Positions 7,541 to 16,647 of a stretch of 64,000 nucleotides of DNA are shown in pieces. The translations under genes were made by a program, and so were the position numbers. Source of the stretch: Schlegelella_A sp035995885 (lineage in GTDB: Bacteria > Pseudomonadota > Gammaproteobacteria > Burkholderiales > Burkholderiaceae_C); contig DASYKC010000210.1 in the NCBI GenBank assembly GCA_035995885.1, forward strand, positions 13,915 to 77,914. The letters run 5' to 3'. The first letter of the stretch is position 1. Each line of letters begins with the position of its first letter. The notes beneath the pieces were generated by a model that saw nothing but the letters and a program-made list of their open reading frames with translations, was not told the DNA's origin and did no database searches.

Positions 7541-9322
7541 ATGTCCTTCCGCTCGACTCTCCCGCTCGCTCTCGCCCTTGTCTGCGCCCTTCCTCTCGCC
7601 CACGCCGGCGTCAACGTCGCTACCGGAACAGCGGCGACCGCCGCCGCGACGGCTTCCGCCAACGACACCGTCGACCGCTTCATCGTCAAGCTTCGCGACG
7701 GCCGCGCCGATCCGCGCGCGAGCATCGCCGCCGTCGGCGCGACGTTCGGAGAGCGGCTCGACATCGTGCGCGCGATGTCGGGCGGCGCCCACGTCGCCCG
7801 CCTCGGCCGGCGCGTGATGAAAGGCGACGCGCAGGCGGTCGCGCGCCTCCTACGCAGCGACCCGCGCGTGCTCTCGGTCGAGCCCGACGAGCTGATGCAT
7901 CCGCTCCTCGTGCCCAACGACACGATGTACGCCCAGCAGTGGCACTACTACGAACCGCAGGGCGGCATCGACCTGCCCGGTGCCTGGGACATTACGACCG
8001 GCTCGGCGTCGATCACAATCGCGGTCGTCGACACCGGCGTGCTGCCGCACTCGGAGCTCGCCGGCCGCGTCGTTGCGGGCTACGACTTCATCTCCGACGT
8101 CGCCGCCGCCAACGACGGCGACGGCCGCGACGGCAACGCCGCCGACCCGGGCGATTACGGCTGCAACGGCGCCAACAGCAGCTGGCACGGGACGCATGTC
8201 GCCGGCACGATCGGCGCGGCAAGCAACAACGGCACCGGCGTCACGGGCATCAACTGGGTCTCGAAAATCCAGCCGATCCGCGTCCTCGGCCGCTGTGGCG
8301 GCTACACCTCCGACATCGTCGACGGCATGCGCTGGGCCGCGGGCATCGCCGTCCCGGGCGTGCCGGCGAACCCGACGCCGGCGCGAGTCGAGAACCTGAG
8401 CCTGGGCGGCGGCGGCGCGTGCTCGGCGACGTTCCAGAGCGCGATCGACGATGTCGTCGCGCGCGGCACGGTCGTCGTCGTCGCCGCCGGCAACAGCAAC
8501 GCCGACGCCGCCAACACCCAGCCGGCGAGCTGCAACAACGTCATCGCCGTCGCCGCGACGACGAGGAACGGCGGTCGCGCCAGCTACAGCAACTACGGCG
8601 CGAAGGTCGCGATCGCCGCGCCTGGCGGCGGCGGCAACGACGGCGTGCTGTCGACCCTGAACACCGGCGCGACGACGCCGGGGGCCGACAGCTACGCGTG
8701 GTTCCAGGGGACGAGCATGGCGACTCCGCACGTCGCCGGCGTCGCGTCGCTGATGCTCTCGGTCAATCCGGCCATGACGCCCGCCGAGGTGCTCGCGCGC
8801 CTGCGCCAGTCCGCGCGCGCGTTCCCGACCGGCACCGGATCCGACTGCACGACCGCGATCTGCGGCGCCGGCATCGTCGACGCCGCTGCGACGTTGGCCG
8901 CGCTCGTCGCGGCGCCGGTGCCGGCGCCGCCGCCCTCCGGATGGACCCACATCGCCGACGAAGGCCAAGGCTTCACGGTGAGCGGCACGCAGACCGTGCG
9001 CTACGGCAGCGGCTCGAGCTGGATCACGATGACCATCGCCGGCAGCGGCTCGTGCACCAACGACTTCTTCGGCAATGACCCGATCTACGGCGTCGTCAAG
9101 GAATGCCAGGTGAGCGCGACCGCGCCGACGCCCGCGCCGGGTTGGACCAAGATCGCTGACGAAGGCCAAGCCTTCACCGTGAACGGCACGCAGACCGTGC
9201 GCTACGGCAGCGGCTCGAGCTGGATCACCCTGAGCGTCACCGGCAGCGGCACGTGCAGCAACGCCTTCTTCGGCAACGACCCGATCTACGGGGTGGTCAA
9301 GCGCTGCGAAGTTGCCAGCTGA
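7541..9322 (+). CDS. Secreted subtilisin-like serine protease (S8) with duplicated C-terminal domain
   Basis: A 593-residue protein with a signal peptide (residues 1-22, ending AHA), an I9-like propeptide (about 45-120: DRFIVKLRDG ... VLSVEPDE) and an S8 catalytic domain with D164 (AVVDTGVLPH), H216 (SSWHGTHVAG) and S392 (GTSMATPHVAG). Two copies of a roughly 60-residue module follow (about 467-525 and 533-592), each opening GWT.IADEGQ and ending FFGNDPIYGVVK.C. They probably act as secretion or binding domains. I chose the ATG at 7541 rather than a TTG 63 bases earlier because it gives a clean signal peptide. It stands alone next to the tRNA-linked scar. Substrate unknown. Confidence 0.92.
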   Translation: MSFRSTLPLALALVCALPLAHAGVNVATGTAATAAATASANDTVDRFIVKLRDGRADPRASIAAVGATFGERLDIVRAMSGGAHVARLGRRVMKGDAQAVARLLRSDPRVLSVEPDELMHPLLVPNDTMYAQQWHYYEPQGGIDLPGAWDITTGSASITIAVVDTGVLPHSELAGRVVAGYDFISDVAAANDGDGRDGNAADPGDYGCNGANSSWHGTHVAGTIGAASNNGTGVTGINWVSKIQPIRVLGRCGGYTSDIVDGMRWAAGIAVPGVPANPTPARVENLSLGGGGACSATFQSAIDDVVARGTVVVVAAGNSNADAANTQPASCNNVIAVAATTRNGGRASYSNYGAKVAIAAPGGGGNDGVLSTLNTGATTPGADSYAWFQGTSMATPHVAGVASLMLSVNPAMTPAEVLARLRQSARAFPTGTGSDCTTAICGAGIVDAAATLAALVAAPVPAPPPSGWTHIADEGQGFTVSGTQTVRYGSGSSWITMTIAGSGSCTNDFFGNDPIYGVVKECQVSATAPTPAPGWTKIADEGQAFTVNGTQTVRYGSGSSWITLSVTGSGTCSNAFFGNDPIYGVVKRCEVAS

Positions 9323-9564
9323 CGGTCTTTCGCAGCCGCGAGCAGCTGCTGGTACGGCGCGCGTGGTCTTCCACTGCCACGAACAGGAACTTCCAGCCGG
9401 CGCACGAATCGCCCAGTTCACACGACGGCGCTCAATCGATCAACGCATGCGCCGGCCTTGACATCCGGCCGCGATGCCAATGAGGAGTCCGCTATGAACG
9501 GCTGTCGACATGGCGTGTCCGGAAAGACGCTGAGGCGGCCGGTGATTAGGCGCACGCTCAGACG

Positions 9565-10176
9565 TCATTTCATGCTCAGTGCCCTTTGCAACGCCGGGCG
9601 CGCCGCGAGTCGATTCCAGTAGGCAGCGACGTTCGGGTGCGGTGCACCGACCAACCCGAGCATCGCCGCTGCCATGAGGAAATAGCCCATCATGATGTCG
9701 GCGCCGGAAAGCTCGTGGCCAACCAGATATTCATTGCCGGCGAGGGCGCGCTCCACGACGTTGAGAACGTTGGCGACGCGCGCCCGTCCATCGTCGGCGA
9801 CCCTCGCAATGCGATCGGCCTCGGGCAGGAGCAGCGTGTGTCGCGTGATGTCGTTAACGGGGGGCATCGCGGTGGCCTCGGCGAAATGGACCCATTGCAA
9901 GTAGCGCGCACGGGCGGCGCTGCCGGCAGCCGGCGCGAGCCGTCGCTCGCCATATTTCTCGATCAGATACTCGAGGATCGCCCCTGACTCGGACATCACC
10001 AAGCCATCATCCTCGATCACCGGAAACTTCCCGAGCGGAGTGTCTTGCTCGAACGAAAGGCGCGGCGGTCTGAAGGCGACCGTGGCGAGCTGGTACGGTA
10101 GGCCCAGCTCCTCGAGCAGCCAAAGGATACGGACCGAGCGTGTGCGCGGTGCGTGGTAGAGCTTGATGAAGGGCAT
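9565..10176 (-). CDS. Glutathione S-transferase
   Basis: A 203-residue cytosolic GST. The N-terminal thioredoxin-fold domain opens with FIKLYHAPRTRSVRILWLLEE. It has the cis-proline region LGKFPVIEDDGLVMSESGAIL, in which E and S of the ES pair bind glutathione. A helical C-terminal domain follows, with the GADIMMGYFL signature for substrate binding. The start at 10176 gives normal length; the frame continues 43 codons upstream with no similarity. It is a single gene with no operon partner. The substrate cannot be inferred. Confidence 0.9.
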   Translation of the reverse strand: MPFIKLYHAPRTRSVRILWLLEELGLPYQLATVAFRPPRLSFEQDTPLGKFPVIEDDGLVMSESGAILEYLIEKYGERRLAPAAGSAARARYLQWVHFAEATAMPPVNDITRHTLLLPEADRIARVADDGRARVANVLNVVERALAGNEYLVGHELSGADIMMGYFLMAAAMLGLVGAPHPNVAAYWNRLAARPALQRALSMK

Positions 10177-10469
10177 CTGCGCAAGCCGCGGGGTACCGGA
10201 AATGTATCGCCCGGCGAGCCTCTCAGGGCTGTTTCCGGGCCTGCCTGCCGAGGGCTGATCGGGAACGCCGCCCTGAGTTCCATGAGCCGAATCTGCCGTT
10301 TGCATCTACTGGCCGAGCTCGCTGCAACCGGGTTGGCGCGTGTAAAGCAGCGCCGCGGCCACAGCTATCCACGTCGGTGCGGGGTCGCGACCGGCTCTTC
10401 GCAGCCCCATCCACAAGCCCAGCGGACGACGAAGCCGCTGAACAGCCGAAAAGCGGCCTATCACCAGGG

Positions 10470-10673
10470 TCAGCGGAGGGCGCCGATCGAAGGCGAGATC
10501 GGGTCGCTCGCGGGGAACGTTTCGGCCAGCGCCTCGTCGAGCAGCCATTCATCATGCGCGGATGAGTCGATGCTTTCCGCCTCGACGCCGGCCGCACTGG
10601 TCGTGCCATTCGATCGCTCCGCGACGACGGTGTCGGTGGCTGGGATGGAGGTAAAGGTGCGTCTCGGGCACAT
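10470..10673 (-). CDS. Small conserved hypothetical protein
   Basis: 67 residues. The acidic C-terminal part, HDEWLLDEALAETFPASDPI, resembles a short motif found at the end of many small proteobacterial proteins of unknown function. The first 40 residues are low in structure signals and rich in Ser/Thr/Ala. ATG at 10673 follows a purine-rich AGAGAAGAGAG. The frame is open 29 codons further upstream. No neighbour suggests a role. Confidence 0.5.
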   Translation of the reverse strand: MCPRRTFTSIPATDTVVAERSNGTTSAAGVEAESIDSSAHDEWLLDEALAETFPASDPISPSIGALR

Positions 10674-10806
10674 GTGATGCTCTCTTCTCTCGCAGGGGAG
10701 GATTCGCTGATCTTGAACGGGAAGACGGCCGACACAAAGGATCGACCGAACGAGTGACAAGGCGAGAGATCCACCGCCGCGCCCGACCGCGGCGGGTTCG
10801 ATGCTA

Positions 10807-11440
10807 TTACTTCGTCACCGATGTCGCCGCCGTGGCGATCACATCGGCGACCGCCTGCGGCCGCGAAACATAGACAGCGTGGCTGCCAGGCACTTCGGTC
10901 ACCCGTGCGCCGGCGCGAGCGGCCATCGCACGTTGCGCCGGCGGCGGGATCATCTTGTCGTCGGTGGCCACGAGGTACCAGCTCGGCTTGATCTTCCAAG
11001 CCGGCGTGCTCACCGCGCCGCTCAGCGCGTTGACGCCCCACGGCACTTGCGACGCGGCCATGAAGCTGGCCTGCCGCTCGTCCACGTCGGCGGCGAACGA
11101 GGCCGCGAACTTGGACTGGTCCAGCAGCAGGAAGCCGTCCTGCGGCGGCAGGATCGGCGGCACCGGGGCGCCGGGCACGGGATTGGCGATGAGCGACTGG
11201 ACAGACTCGCCCGCGTCGGGCGCGAAGGCGGCGACGTAGACCAAACCGGCGACCTTGGGATCGTTGCCGGCCTCGGTGACCACTACGCCGCCGTAAGAGT
11301 GGCCGACCAACAGAACCTTGCCGCTCTGGGCAGCGACCACCCGCTTGGCGAAGGCCACGTCGTCCGCCAGGGATGTGGTCGGGTTCTGAACGACGATGAC
11401 GTTGTAGCCGTCCTTCTCGAAGATCTCGTAGACGCTTACT
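10807..11440 (-). pseudogene. Alpha/beta hydrolase lacking its 5' end
   Basis: Reading begins at VYEIFEKDGYNVIVVQNP and continues through LADDVAFAKR, the nucleophile elbow VGHSYGGVV, and a late GSHAVYVS histidine region to a normal stop. Homologues of this small esterase-like family start with a LVHGAFADGSSW oxyanion segment of about 25-30 residues, which is missing here. A stop lies just before the matched region, and the upstream DNA belongs to an IS transposase fragment. The first internal ATG is at 11358, after the conserved start, so no full product is possible. Nucleophile and histidine are intact; the gene is cut, not decayed. Confidence 0.7.
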
Positions 11441-11629
11441 CGAGGTTAGGTCCGCCGGGCCTTCCTCCTTTTAGCGAATCAACAGTCGCTCAAGCTGGCG
11501 CGGCGTGACACCGATCCGGTTGACGGCTGGGCCGACGCGAAGCATTCGATCCAGGACGGCCTGCACGACCTTGAGCCGATCCGCCTCGCGCATGCTCATC
11601 GTGATCGTCGCCGTCGTTCTTGTCGCCAT
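11436..11629 (-). pseudogene. ISNCY-type transposase, N-terminal fragment with stop codon
   Basis: From ATG 11629 the reverse strand encodes about 52 residues with MSMREADRLKVVQAVLDR and IGVTPRQLERLLIR, the helix-turn-helix start of ISNCY-family transposases (typical form: MKEADRLKVIE...ERLGLTVRQVNRLLKR). A TAA at 11473-11471 interrupts it, but the same frame goes on as KEEGPADLTSSKR, which matches the next part of the family. It then ends abruptly at the junction with the truncated hydrolase. No DDE catalytic domain remains. Confidence 0.65.
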
Positions 11630-11654
11630 GGCCAACCCTCAATGTGGGCTGGTC

Positions 11655-11706
11655 ACTCTGCGACATCTCTATTGGGGGCAAACGCGACATTACTGCTAGG
11701 GGCCTA
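11655..11706. mobile_element. Possible left end of the ISNCY fragment
   Basis: Just before the transposase start the motif GCGACAT-x-CT occurs twice (in GCGACATCTCTATTG and GCGACATTACTGC). Repeated GCGACATTTCT-like motifs are, as I recall, found at ends of ISNCY elements upstream of the transposase. The matching right end is not visible, which agrees with the element being truncated. Confidence 0.35.
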
Positions 11707-11916
11707 CATACGTCGCGACGGATCCGTGGCGGCTACTTCCGCTTCCGACCCATTGGCGACGGTCGCGTCGCTGATTTCTTGCCCAAAGCCGACGTTGGTG
11801 GCATGAACCGAAGCAACATCGCCGCGTGCCCGTTTCGTCGGGAGTCAACAAGCGTGAACCGGTAATTTGGGCGTGGCTTCGAGGAGCCTCCTTTAGGCCA
11901 GCTACCCGTTCGAGAC

Positions 11917-12384
11917 TCACGGCTGCTGGCGAAATTGCTTCTTCCACAACGCCGGCAGTTCAGAAGCCACCGCGGGCGGCGGCGCGCCGATCAAGGTGGT
12001 CTTGCCCTTCTGATGGACCGTCCCATACAGGACGCCCTGCTCGGGGGAGTACAGGAACACCGCGTTGTTGTCGGCGCAATCATGGTTCTTGCACGAACTC
12101 ATATGCACGAAGTCGCTGCCCGCCACCGTGACGCGTCTGTTCTGTGGGGCAGGGCCGTCGAGTCGCGCGAGCCACTGTTCGTGCGCCAAGGGGCCGAGCG
12201 CCTTGAGGTAGATGGGTTTGACCTTGGGACTGAGCAACACGAGGTTGGCATCGAGTTCGTACAGATCGGGCTTCTTTCCTTGCGACCACGCCAGTGAGCC
12301 GCAGGCAATGGCCAGCAACGCGCCGCAGACCCATCGCCACTCGCCAAGCGTGGTGCGCTGGCTGCGGTTCGGTGAGGTATTCAT
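11917..12384 (-). CDS. Ivy-like (inhibitor of vertebrate lysozyme) periplasmic protein
   Basis: A 155-residue protein with a signal-anchor-like N-terminus (hydrophobic residues about 18-33) and a mature domain. The SCKNHDC loop (98-103) matches the CKPHDC loop that Ivy proteins insert into the lysozyme active site. The following NNAVFLYSPEQGVLYGTV strand pair also fits. Proline replacement by asparagine in the loop is a variation on E. coli Ivy. It probably protects peptidoglycan against C-type lysozyme from hosts or predators. It is a single gene between an IS remnant and an unknown secreted protein. Confidence 0.75.
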   Translation of the reverse strand: MNTSPNRSQRTTLGEWRWVCGALLAIACGSLAWSQGKKPDLYELDANLVLLSPKVKPIYLKALGPLAHEQWLARLDGPAPQNRRVTVAGSDFVHMSSCKNHDCADNNAVFLYSPEQGVLYGTVHQKGKTTLIGAPPPAVASELPALWKKQFRQQP

Positions 12385-12556
12385 GGCGTTGGCTCCTTGG
12401 TGTTCGCGAGATCAATGACCGCGCATGGCCGTTCTGCATCCTGGGGAGCGTCGGCTATGAGAAATAGCAATCCGAACGACCGGTCTGCGGCACGCCATCC
12501 AAGCCGGCGCTTCCTCGACCGCGCAGGCGCGACGCCACGGAACGGCCACCACGCGC

Positions 12557-12946
12557 TCAGTTGCAGCGCGAAGATGGCGCCGCCGCGACCCGGGGACCGC
12601 TGGCCGAAGCCATGCCTTCGTTGGTCCGCAAGGCAAACCAAGGACCCGGGGAGCCGACCCTGCATGACGTGGCCTCGACGGTACAGCGGCTGGCCGTGCA
12701 ACGAACCGGGCCCGTCACGCAGTTGTGCGCCTCGGCGGTGTAGTTGATGACCGGCCGACCGTTCAACATCACGGGCGTCCAACTCGCTGTGTACGCATAG
12801 ATGCCTCGACCGGTACAGGTTCGCGGACCTGCGCTCAGGTCCCTCACGTCCTGGGGAAGGATGCGACCGATCGCGTGCGTCGCGCCGGGGCAGAGCGCAC
12901 CCATCGCCAGCAGCGTGACAAGAAATGAACCCAGGGCCGTTCTCAT
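12557..12946 (-). CDS. Small cysteine-rich secreted protein, unknown family
   Basis: 129 residues. ATG at 12946 gives a clear signal peptide (MRTALGSFLVTLLAMGALC, ending THA). The mature part has six or seven cysteines, including TCTGRG, HNCVTGPVRCTASRCTVEATSC and a C-terminal RCN, suggesting a disulphide-bonded extracellular fold. I do not recognise it. The frame extends upstream but without a signal-like start. It lies 172 bases upstream of the Ivy-like gene on the same strand, and both products are exported. Cotranscription is possible. Confidence 0.55.
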   Translation of the reverse strand: MRTALGSFLVTLLAMGALCPGATHAIGRILPQDVRDLSAGPRTCTGRGIYAYTASWTPVMLNGRPVINYTAEAHNCVTGPVRCTASRCTVEATSCRVGSPGPWFALRTNEGMASASGPRVAAAPSSRCN

Positions 12947-13295
12947 CGACCGGATCGTGCGGACGGTTGCGGTAACGCTGGACGAGATCAGCGCACCGCG
13001 CATCTGCAAGGGGCAAGTTGGGCTCATCACCATCTCCATTTCTTGCGTAAGGTCGTGATCGACCGGCGAGAAGGGTAGATGGGCCGCGTTACTGCGCCGT
13101 TACCGCCATGGCAGTCCGGCCGTCGCTTCCAAGAAGTGACGCGTGCCTGTGGTTGGACGCTTGCTGGGCCATCTGCCGCGCGCAACCGCGACCGGTGCCA
13201 ACGTACAACGTACGCTACCGAGCGGCCGGAGCGTGAACGCCCGGGTTGTCAACATCGAGGGTCGAGGTAAAGATGACGATCCGGAGAACGCTGCA

Positions 13296-14600
13296 ATGCT
13301 CCTCAAGCCCGCCGTCGTGTTGCTCGCAGTCTTCCTGCTGCCGATCGCGCGCCTCGCGCTGGCCCAATCGCCGCCCGAGGCCGCGACGGGGCTGCCCGCG
13401 TCGGAAGTGATCGTGCGCGCCTACCCCAGCGACGGCGAGCGACTCGCTGCGCTCAAGATTTTGCTCGACGTGCTCGAGATCAAGGTCCGCCCGAAGACGC
13501 CGGCCGATAACGCCCGAAGCATGGACTATCGCCGCGCGATCGCGGCGCTCGACCCGCCGCGCGGTGGCGATCCGCGCGTATTCGAGGCCGCGCATCGCCA
13601 CATGCTCGACGACCGCTTCAAACTCGACGTATTGGCCCGCTTCGCGCCTGCGTACGCGCCGGCCGAAGCGCGAAAGGTCGGCGTCAAGCGCGAAGCGCAG
13701 GGTGCGTCGAACAACGTCGCCTTCTTTCTGACAGGAGTGGTGCTGGCCTGCCTGGCCTCGTTCGCGTCGCCATTCGTCGTGATGGCGATCGGGCACCGGC
13801 TCGTCCCGGCCGGCGACATTCGCATGGCAATGCTTCCCATCCAGCTTCCCGCCGAGCTACGGGTCGCTCGGGTGTTCGGCCAGAGCTTCGAGCTCAACTA
13901 CGACTGCGGCACGGTGACGTCCATCACCGACATTTACGACCCATCCAGGCTCGGCGGCGGCCGCTCCACCGGCATGACAATGACTCAATCCGCGGATGGC
14001 AGCTACCACGAGATCCGCACCGACTGGTCGGATCCGGCCACGCGGCCAGTCAAGCCGAACCGGAGGGCGATCGCGTTGAAGACGCGTGATGGCCGCCAGA
14101 TCGAACGCCGCTTCGAGATGGCGGATTACGGCTGGCGGGAAGGCCACACCATCGGGCTCGTGAGCTTCGGGTACGACATCCTTCTTGCCCTCAACCACTC
14201 GGCGCAACGCGTGTCGCAGACTCAGGAGATCGACTGGATCAGCCGCGCCAAGGAGGGCGCTCTGCGTCTGCTGATGATCGTCATCGCCGTGCTGGGGCTG
14301 GTCCTGGTCGGCATGTTTTGCCTCCGGTTCTTCGATCCCCCGAACCCCATGCTCGCCGGCGCGGTGGTCGGCTGGATGCTGCTGATGATCGTGGTCTCGC
14401 TCTTCTACATACGGCTGTTCGGCGCGCTCACGAAGCGCGCGCGCGTGCGGCAGTTCGAGACGAACTGTAGGCCGGGACTGGAACGCTTCCTCGAGGAGCA
14501 GCAGGGCGCGCGGCGAGCGCCGTCGGGCATGCAGCAGTCAGTGTACGACCGCGCGCGACGATTTTCCGCTTGCCTGCCGTCAATGCGCATGTCATACTGA
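13296..14600 (+). CDS. Membrane protein of unknown function
   Basis: 434 residues. The N-terminus is a signal peptide or anchor (1-24, ending ALAQS). A hydrophobic segment lies near 130-150, and two more helices near 320-370 close to the C-terminus flank a short loop. A middle domain (about 160-300) contains an NYDCGTVTSITD segment and several aromatic strands. I do not recognise the family. The ATG is supported by CCGGAG upstream. The stop is five bases before an ArsR regulator on the same strand, so the three genes 13296-15530 may form one transcript. Confidence 0.7.
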   Translation: MLLKPAVVLLAVFLLPIARLALAQSPPEAATGLPASEVIVRAYPSDGERLAALKILLDVLEIKVRPKTPADNARSMDYRRAIAALDPPRGGDPRVFEAAHRHMLDDRFKLDVLARFAPAYAPAEARKVGVKREAQGASNNVAFFLTGVVLACLASFASPFVVMAIGHRLVPAGDIRMAMLPIQLPAELRVARVFGQSFELNYDCGTVTSITDIYDPSRLGGGRSTGMTMTQSADGSYHEIRTDWSDPATRPVKPNRRAIALKTRDGRQIERRFEMADYGWREGHTIGLVSFGYDILLALNHSAQRVSQTQEIDWISRAKEGALRLLMIVIAVLGLVLVGMFCLRFFDPPNPMLAGAVVGWMLLMIVVSLFYIRLFGALTKRARVRQFETNCRPGLERFLEEQQGARRAPSGMQQSVYDRARRFSACLPSMRMSY

Positions 14601-14605
14601 ACCGA

Positions 14606-14971
14606 ATGGCTCAGTATTCTCAGGCTCGTTTCGACGTCTCGTTTGCAGCGCTATCGGACCCCGTCCGACGCGGCGTGCTGGAGCAGTTGATGCGCGTTGA
14701 CGCGTCCGTCACGGTCCTCGCCGAGCGGTTTCACATGACCCTGACGGGCATGAGGAAACACATCGGCGTCCTGGAGCAGGCGGAGCTCGTCACCACGACG
14801 AAGGTCGGGCGCGTGCGGAGCTGCAAGCTCGGCCCGCGCCGGCTCGAGGAAGAGGCAGCCTGGATCGAGAACTACCGCCAACTGTGGGCCGCACGCTCCG
14901 ACGCGCTGGACACGGTCATCGAGAAACTCAAACGCAATGAGAAGCGTGATGGTGGCAAGAAGAGAGAGTGA
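14606..14971 (+). CDS. ArsR-family winged-helix repressor
   Basis: 121 residues. Wing-helix pattern: FAALSDPVRRGVLEQL, then the recognition helix around FHMTLTGMRKHIGVLEQAELV, then a wing with TTKVGRVRSCKLG. The tail reads IENYRQLWAARSDALDTVIEKL, which is typical of the ArsR subgroup paired with SRPBCC proteins. No metal-binding cysteine pair is present, so it is not an arsenic sensor. It overlaps the following SRPBCC gene by 35 bases. It probably represses its own two-gene unit; the inducer is unknown. Confidence 0.88.
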   Translation: MAQYSQARFDVSFAALSDPVRRGVLEQLMRVDASVTVLAERFHMTLTGMRKHIGVLEQAELVTTTKVGRVRSCKLGPRRLEEEAAWIENYRQLWAARSDALDTVIEKLKRNEKRDGGKKRE

Positions 14972-15530
14972 GTCTGCCCCCGAGGGGAACCGCACCACGT
15001 CGGAACGGAAGTCCGATCGCGAGCTGATCATCACCCGAACCTTCGACGCCCCGGCGCGTCTCGTGTTCGAGGCGTGGACCACGCCCGAGCTGTTCAAGCA
15101 GTGGTGGGTGCCGAAGTCGAGCGGCGCGGCCCTGCTTTCGTGCGAACAGGATGTCCGTGTCGGCGGCCGCTACCGCCTGGAGTTCGCTCACCCCACGGCC
15201 GCGGCGCCCATGGCGTTCTTCGGCAGATACCTTGAAGTGGTGCCGAATGCTCGCCTCGTCTGGACCAACGAGGAAAGCGACGGCGGCGCCGTCACGACGG
15301 TGACCTTCGAGGAGAAGAACGGCAAGACGCTGCTGGTGATGGGGGAGCTCTATCCGTCGAAGCAAGCGCTCGACATGGCCCTCGAGGGAATGGACGAGGC
15401 GATGCCCGAGACGTTCGAGCAGTTGGACGAATTCCTCGTCGCCCGCGGCGCGGGCGCGGAACGGACCGAACGTCAGCTGCTCGGCGGGCCAGCGCGAATG
15501 GCGGGCTTTAGGCAAGGCGATCGGAAGTGA
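14937..15530 (+). CDS. SRPBCC (AHSA1-like) domain protein
   Basis: 197 residues. The AHSA1/START-like fold is recognised from LIITRTFDAPARLVFEAWTTPELFKQWW, VGGRYRLEF and a C-terminal helix with MDEAMPETFEQLDEFL. These small ligand-binding proteins are commonly encoded with an ArsR regulator, as here, where the start lies inside the regulator gene. The first ATG is 14937; an in-frame ATG at 14949 would still overlap. The final 20 residues are not conserved in appearance. Ligand unknown. Confidence 0.87.
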   Translation: MRSVMVARRESESAPEGNRTTSERKSDRELIITRTFDAPARLVFEAWTTPELFKQWWVPKSSGAALLSCEQDVRVGGRYRLEFAHPTAAAPMAFFGRYLEVVPNARLVWTNEESDGGAVTTVTFEEKNGKTLLVMGELYPSKQALDMALEGMDEAMPETFEQLDEFLVARGAGAERTERQLLGGPARMAGFRQGDRK

Positions 15531-15808
15531 GAGTACCCGCAGACGACCCTGAACCGACATCCTTTGCCCTGAACTCGGCGCCCCGCAGCGGCCAGTCGGA
15601 CCTGCATCGTCGCGGGCGGGGAGTTGCGCGGCGCTGGATGGACCCAGAAGGGGAACGCTGCGCGCTGGCAGGCGCGCCACTTGCCTGGGCGGCCACGGCC
15701 TGAGCCAAACGCCCGCTGTGGCGTGTCCACGTCCAGTTGCAGTGTCGCCACCGCCGCTCATGACGCGCGTGCTCGATGAACTTCTGCTTGTTGGCCGTCG
15801 CCGCCGAA

Positions 15809-16207
15809 TCACGTCGATCCGGCAGCATCGGGCGCATCGTGACAGACGGCCTCGACGTTGTGGCCGTCCGGATCCAATACATATGCACCGTAGTAGTTCG
15901 GGTGGTATTGCGGGCGCAAGCCCGGCTCGCCATTGTTCTGGCCGCCCGCGGCCAGCGCTGCTGCATGGAAAGCATTGACCGCTGCGCGTGAACTGACACG
16001 GAAAGCAACGTGAAGTGGTCGCGTCGGTTCGCCCTGGCTGATCCAGAGATCCGAGCCGTCCTCATGGCAGAAGCCCGCACTCGGCTTGAGCCCGCCATCC
16101 ACCAGGATCTCCACAACTCTCGAATGACCGATCGGCGCGAGTGCCTGAGCGTAGAAGGCCTTGCTCTTCGCGAAATCGCTGACGACGACCCCGATGTGAT
16201 CGAACAT
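15809..16207 (-). CDS. VOC-family (glyoxalase/dioxygenase fold) protein
   Basis: 132 residues with two beta-alpha-beta-beta-beta modules. It opens MFDHIGVVVSDFAKSKAFYAQAL and ends GAYVLDPDGHNVEAVCH, the usual pattern of small VOC enzymes. Likely metal ligands are the opening histidine (H4) and the glutamate in HNVEAV. I placed the start at 16207 because GGGAG lies 7 bases upstream; the ATG four codons earlier overlaps that site. Function within the superfamily cannot be assigned. Confidence 0.85.
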   Translation of the reverse strand: MFDHIGVVVSDFAKSKAFYAQALAPIGHSRVVEILVDGGLKPSAGFCHEDGSDLWISQGEPTRPLHVAFRVSSRAAVNAFHAAALAAGGQNNGEPGLRPQYHPNYYGAYVLDPDGHNVEAVCHDAPDAAGST

Positions 16208-16647
16208 GCAAACTCCCATTGAATGGTGTGCCGCAACTTACCCTAAGCCGACATTCCCGAGCCGCTGGTGGTGGCCGCCAGCGTGCAGTCAGGTTCGAGC
16301 CTCTCGACGGGTTGCCCGATAATCGATGTCCATACACCCTCTTCCAGCAAATGACCGAAACCGAGCAGCAAGCCGTTCCCCATGGGTTTACGCAGATCAC
16401 AGAAGGTCGCATCCGGACTACAGACATCATCTGCAGCGAGTCTGGCCGGTGGGCCGTCCCCCATGTCTTCCTTGTGGGTGGCGACATTGCCGATGCCGGT
16501 CGGCCCATTGCTCGACCGCACGTCAAGAAGCCGGTCGGCCGGAGCTGAGTGGGTCTGGCCGCATCAATGCGGGAGCGGGAGGGCCGCAGGTTCGTTCAGC
16601 AGGTGCTCACGCGCAAGCACCAATGAGCGGAATTTGAGAGGACTGCG
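16208..16647. other. 440-base stretch without a convincing gene
   Basis: Several short open frames exist on both strands, but none has a ribosome site, a family match or a coherent fold. Base composition is lower in GC than neighbouring genes. The last 25 bases contain GAGAGGACTGCG, the probable ribosome site of the next gene. Confidence 0.4.
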
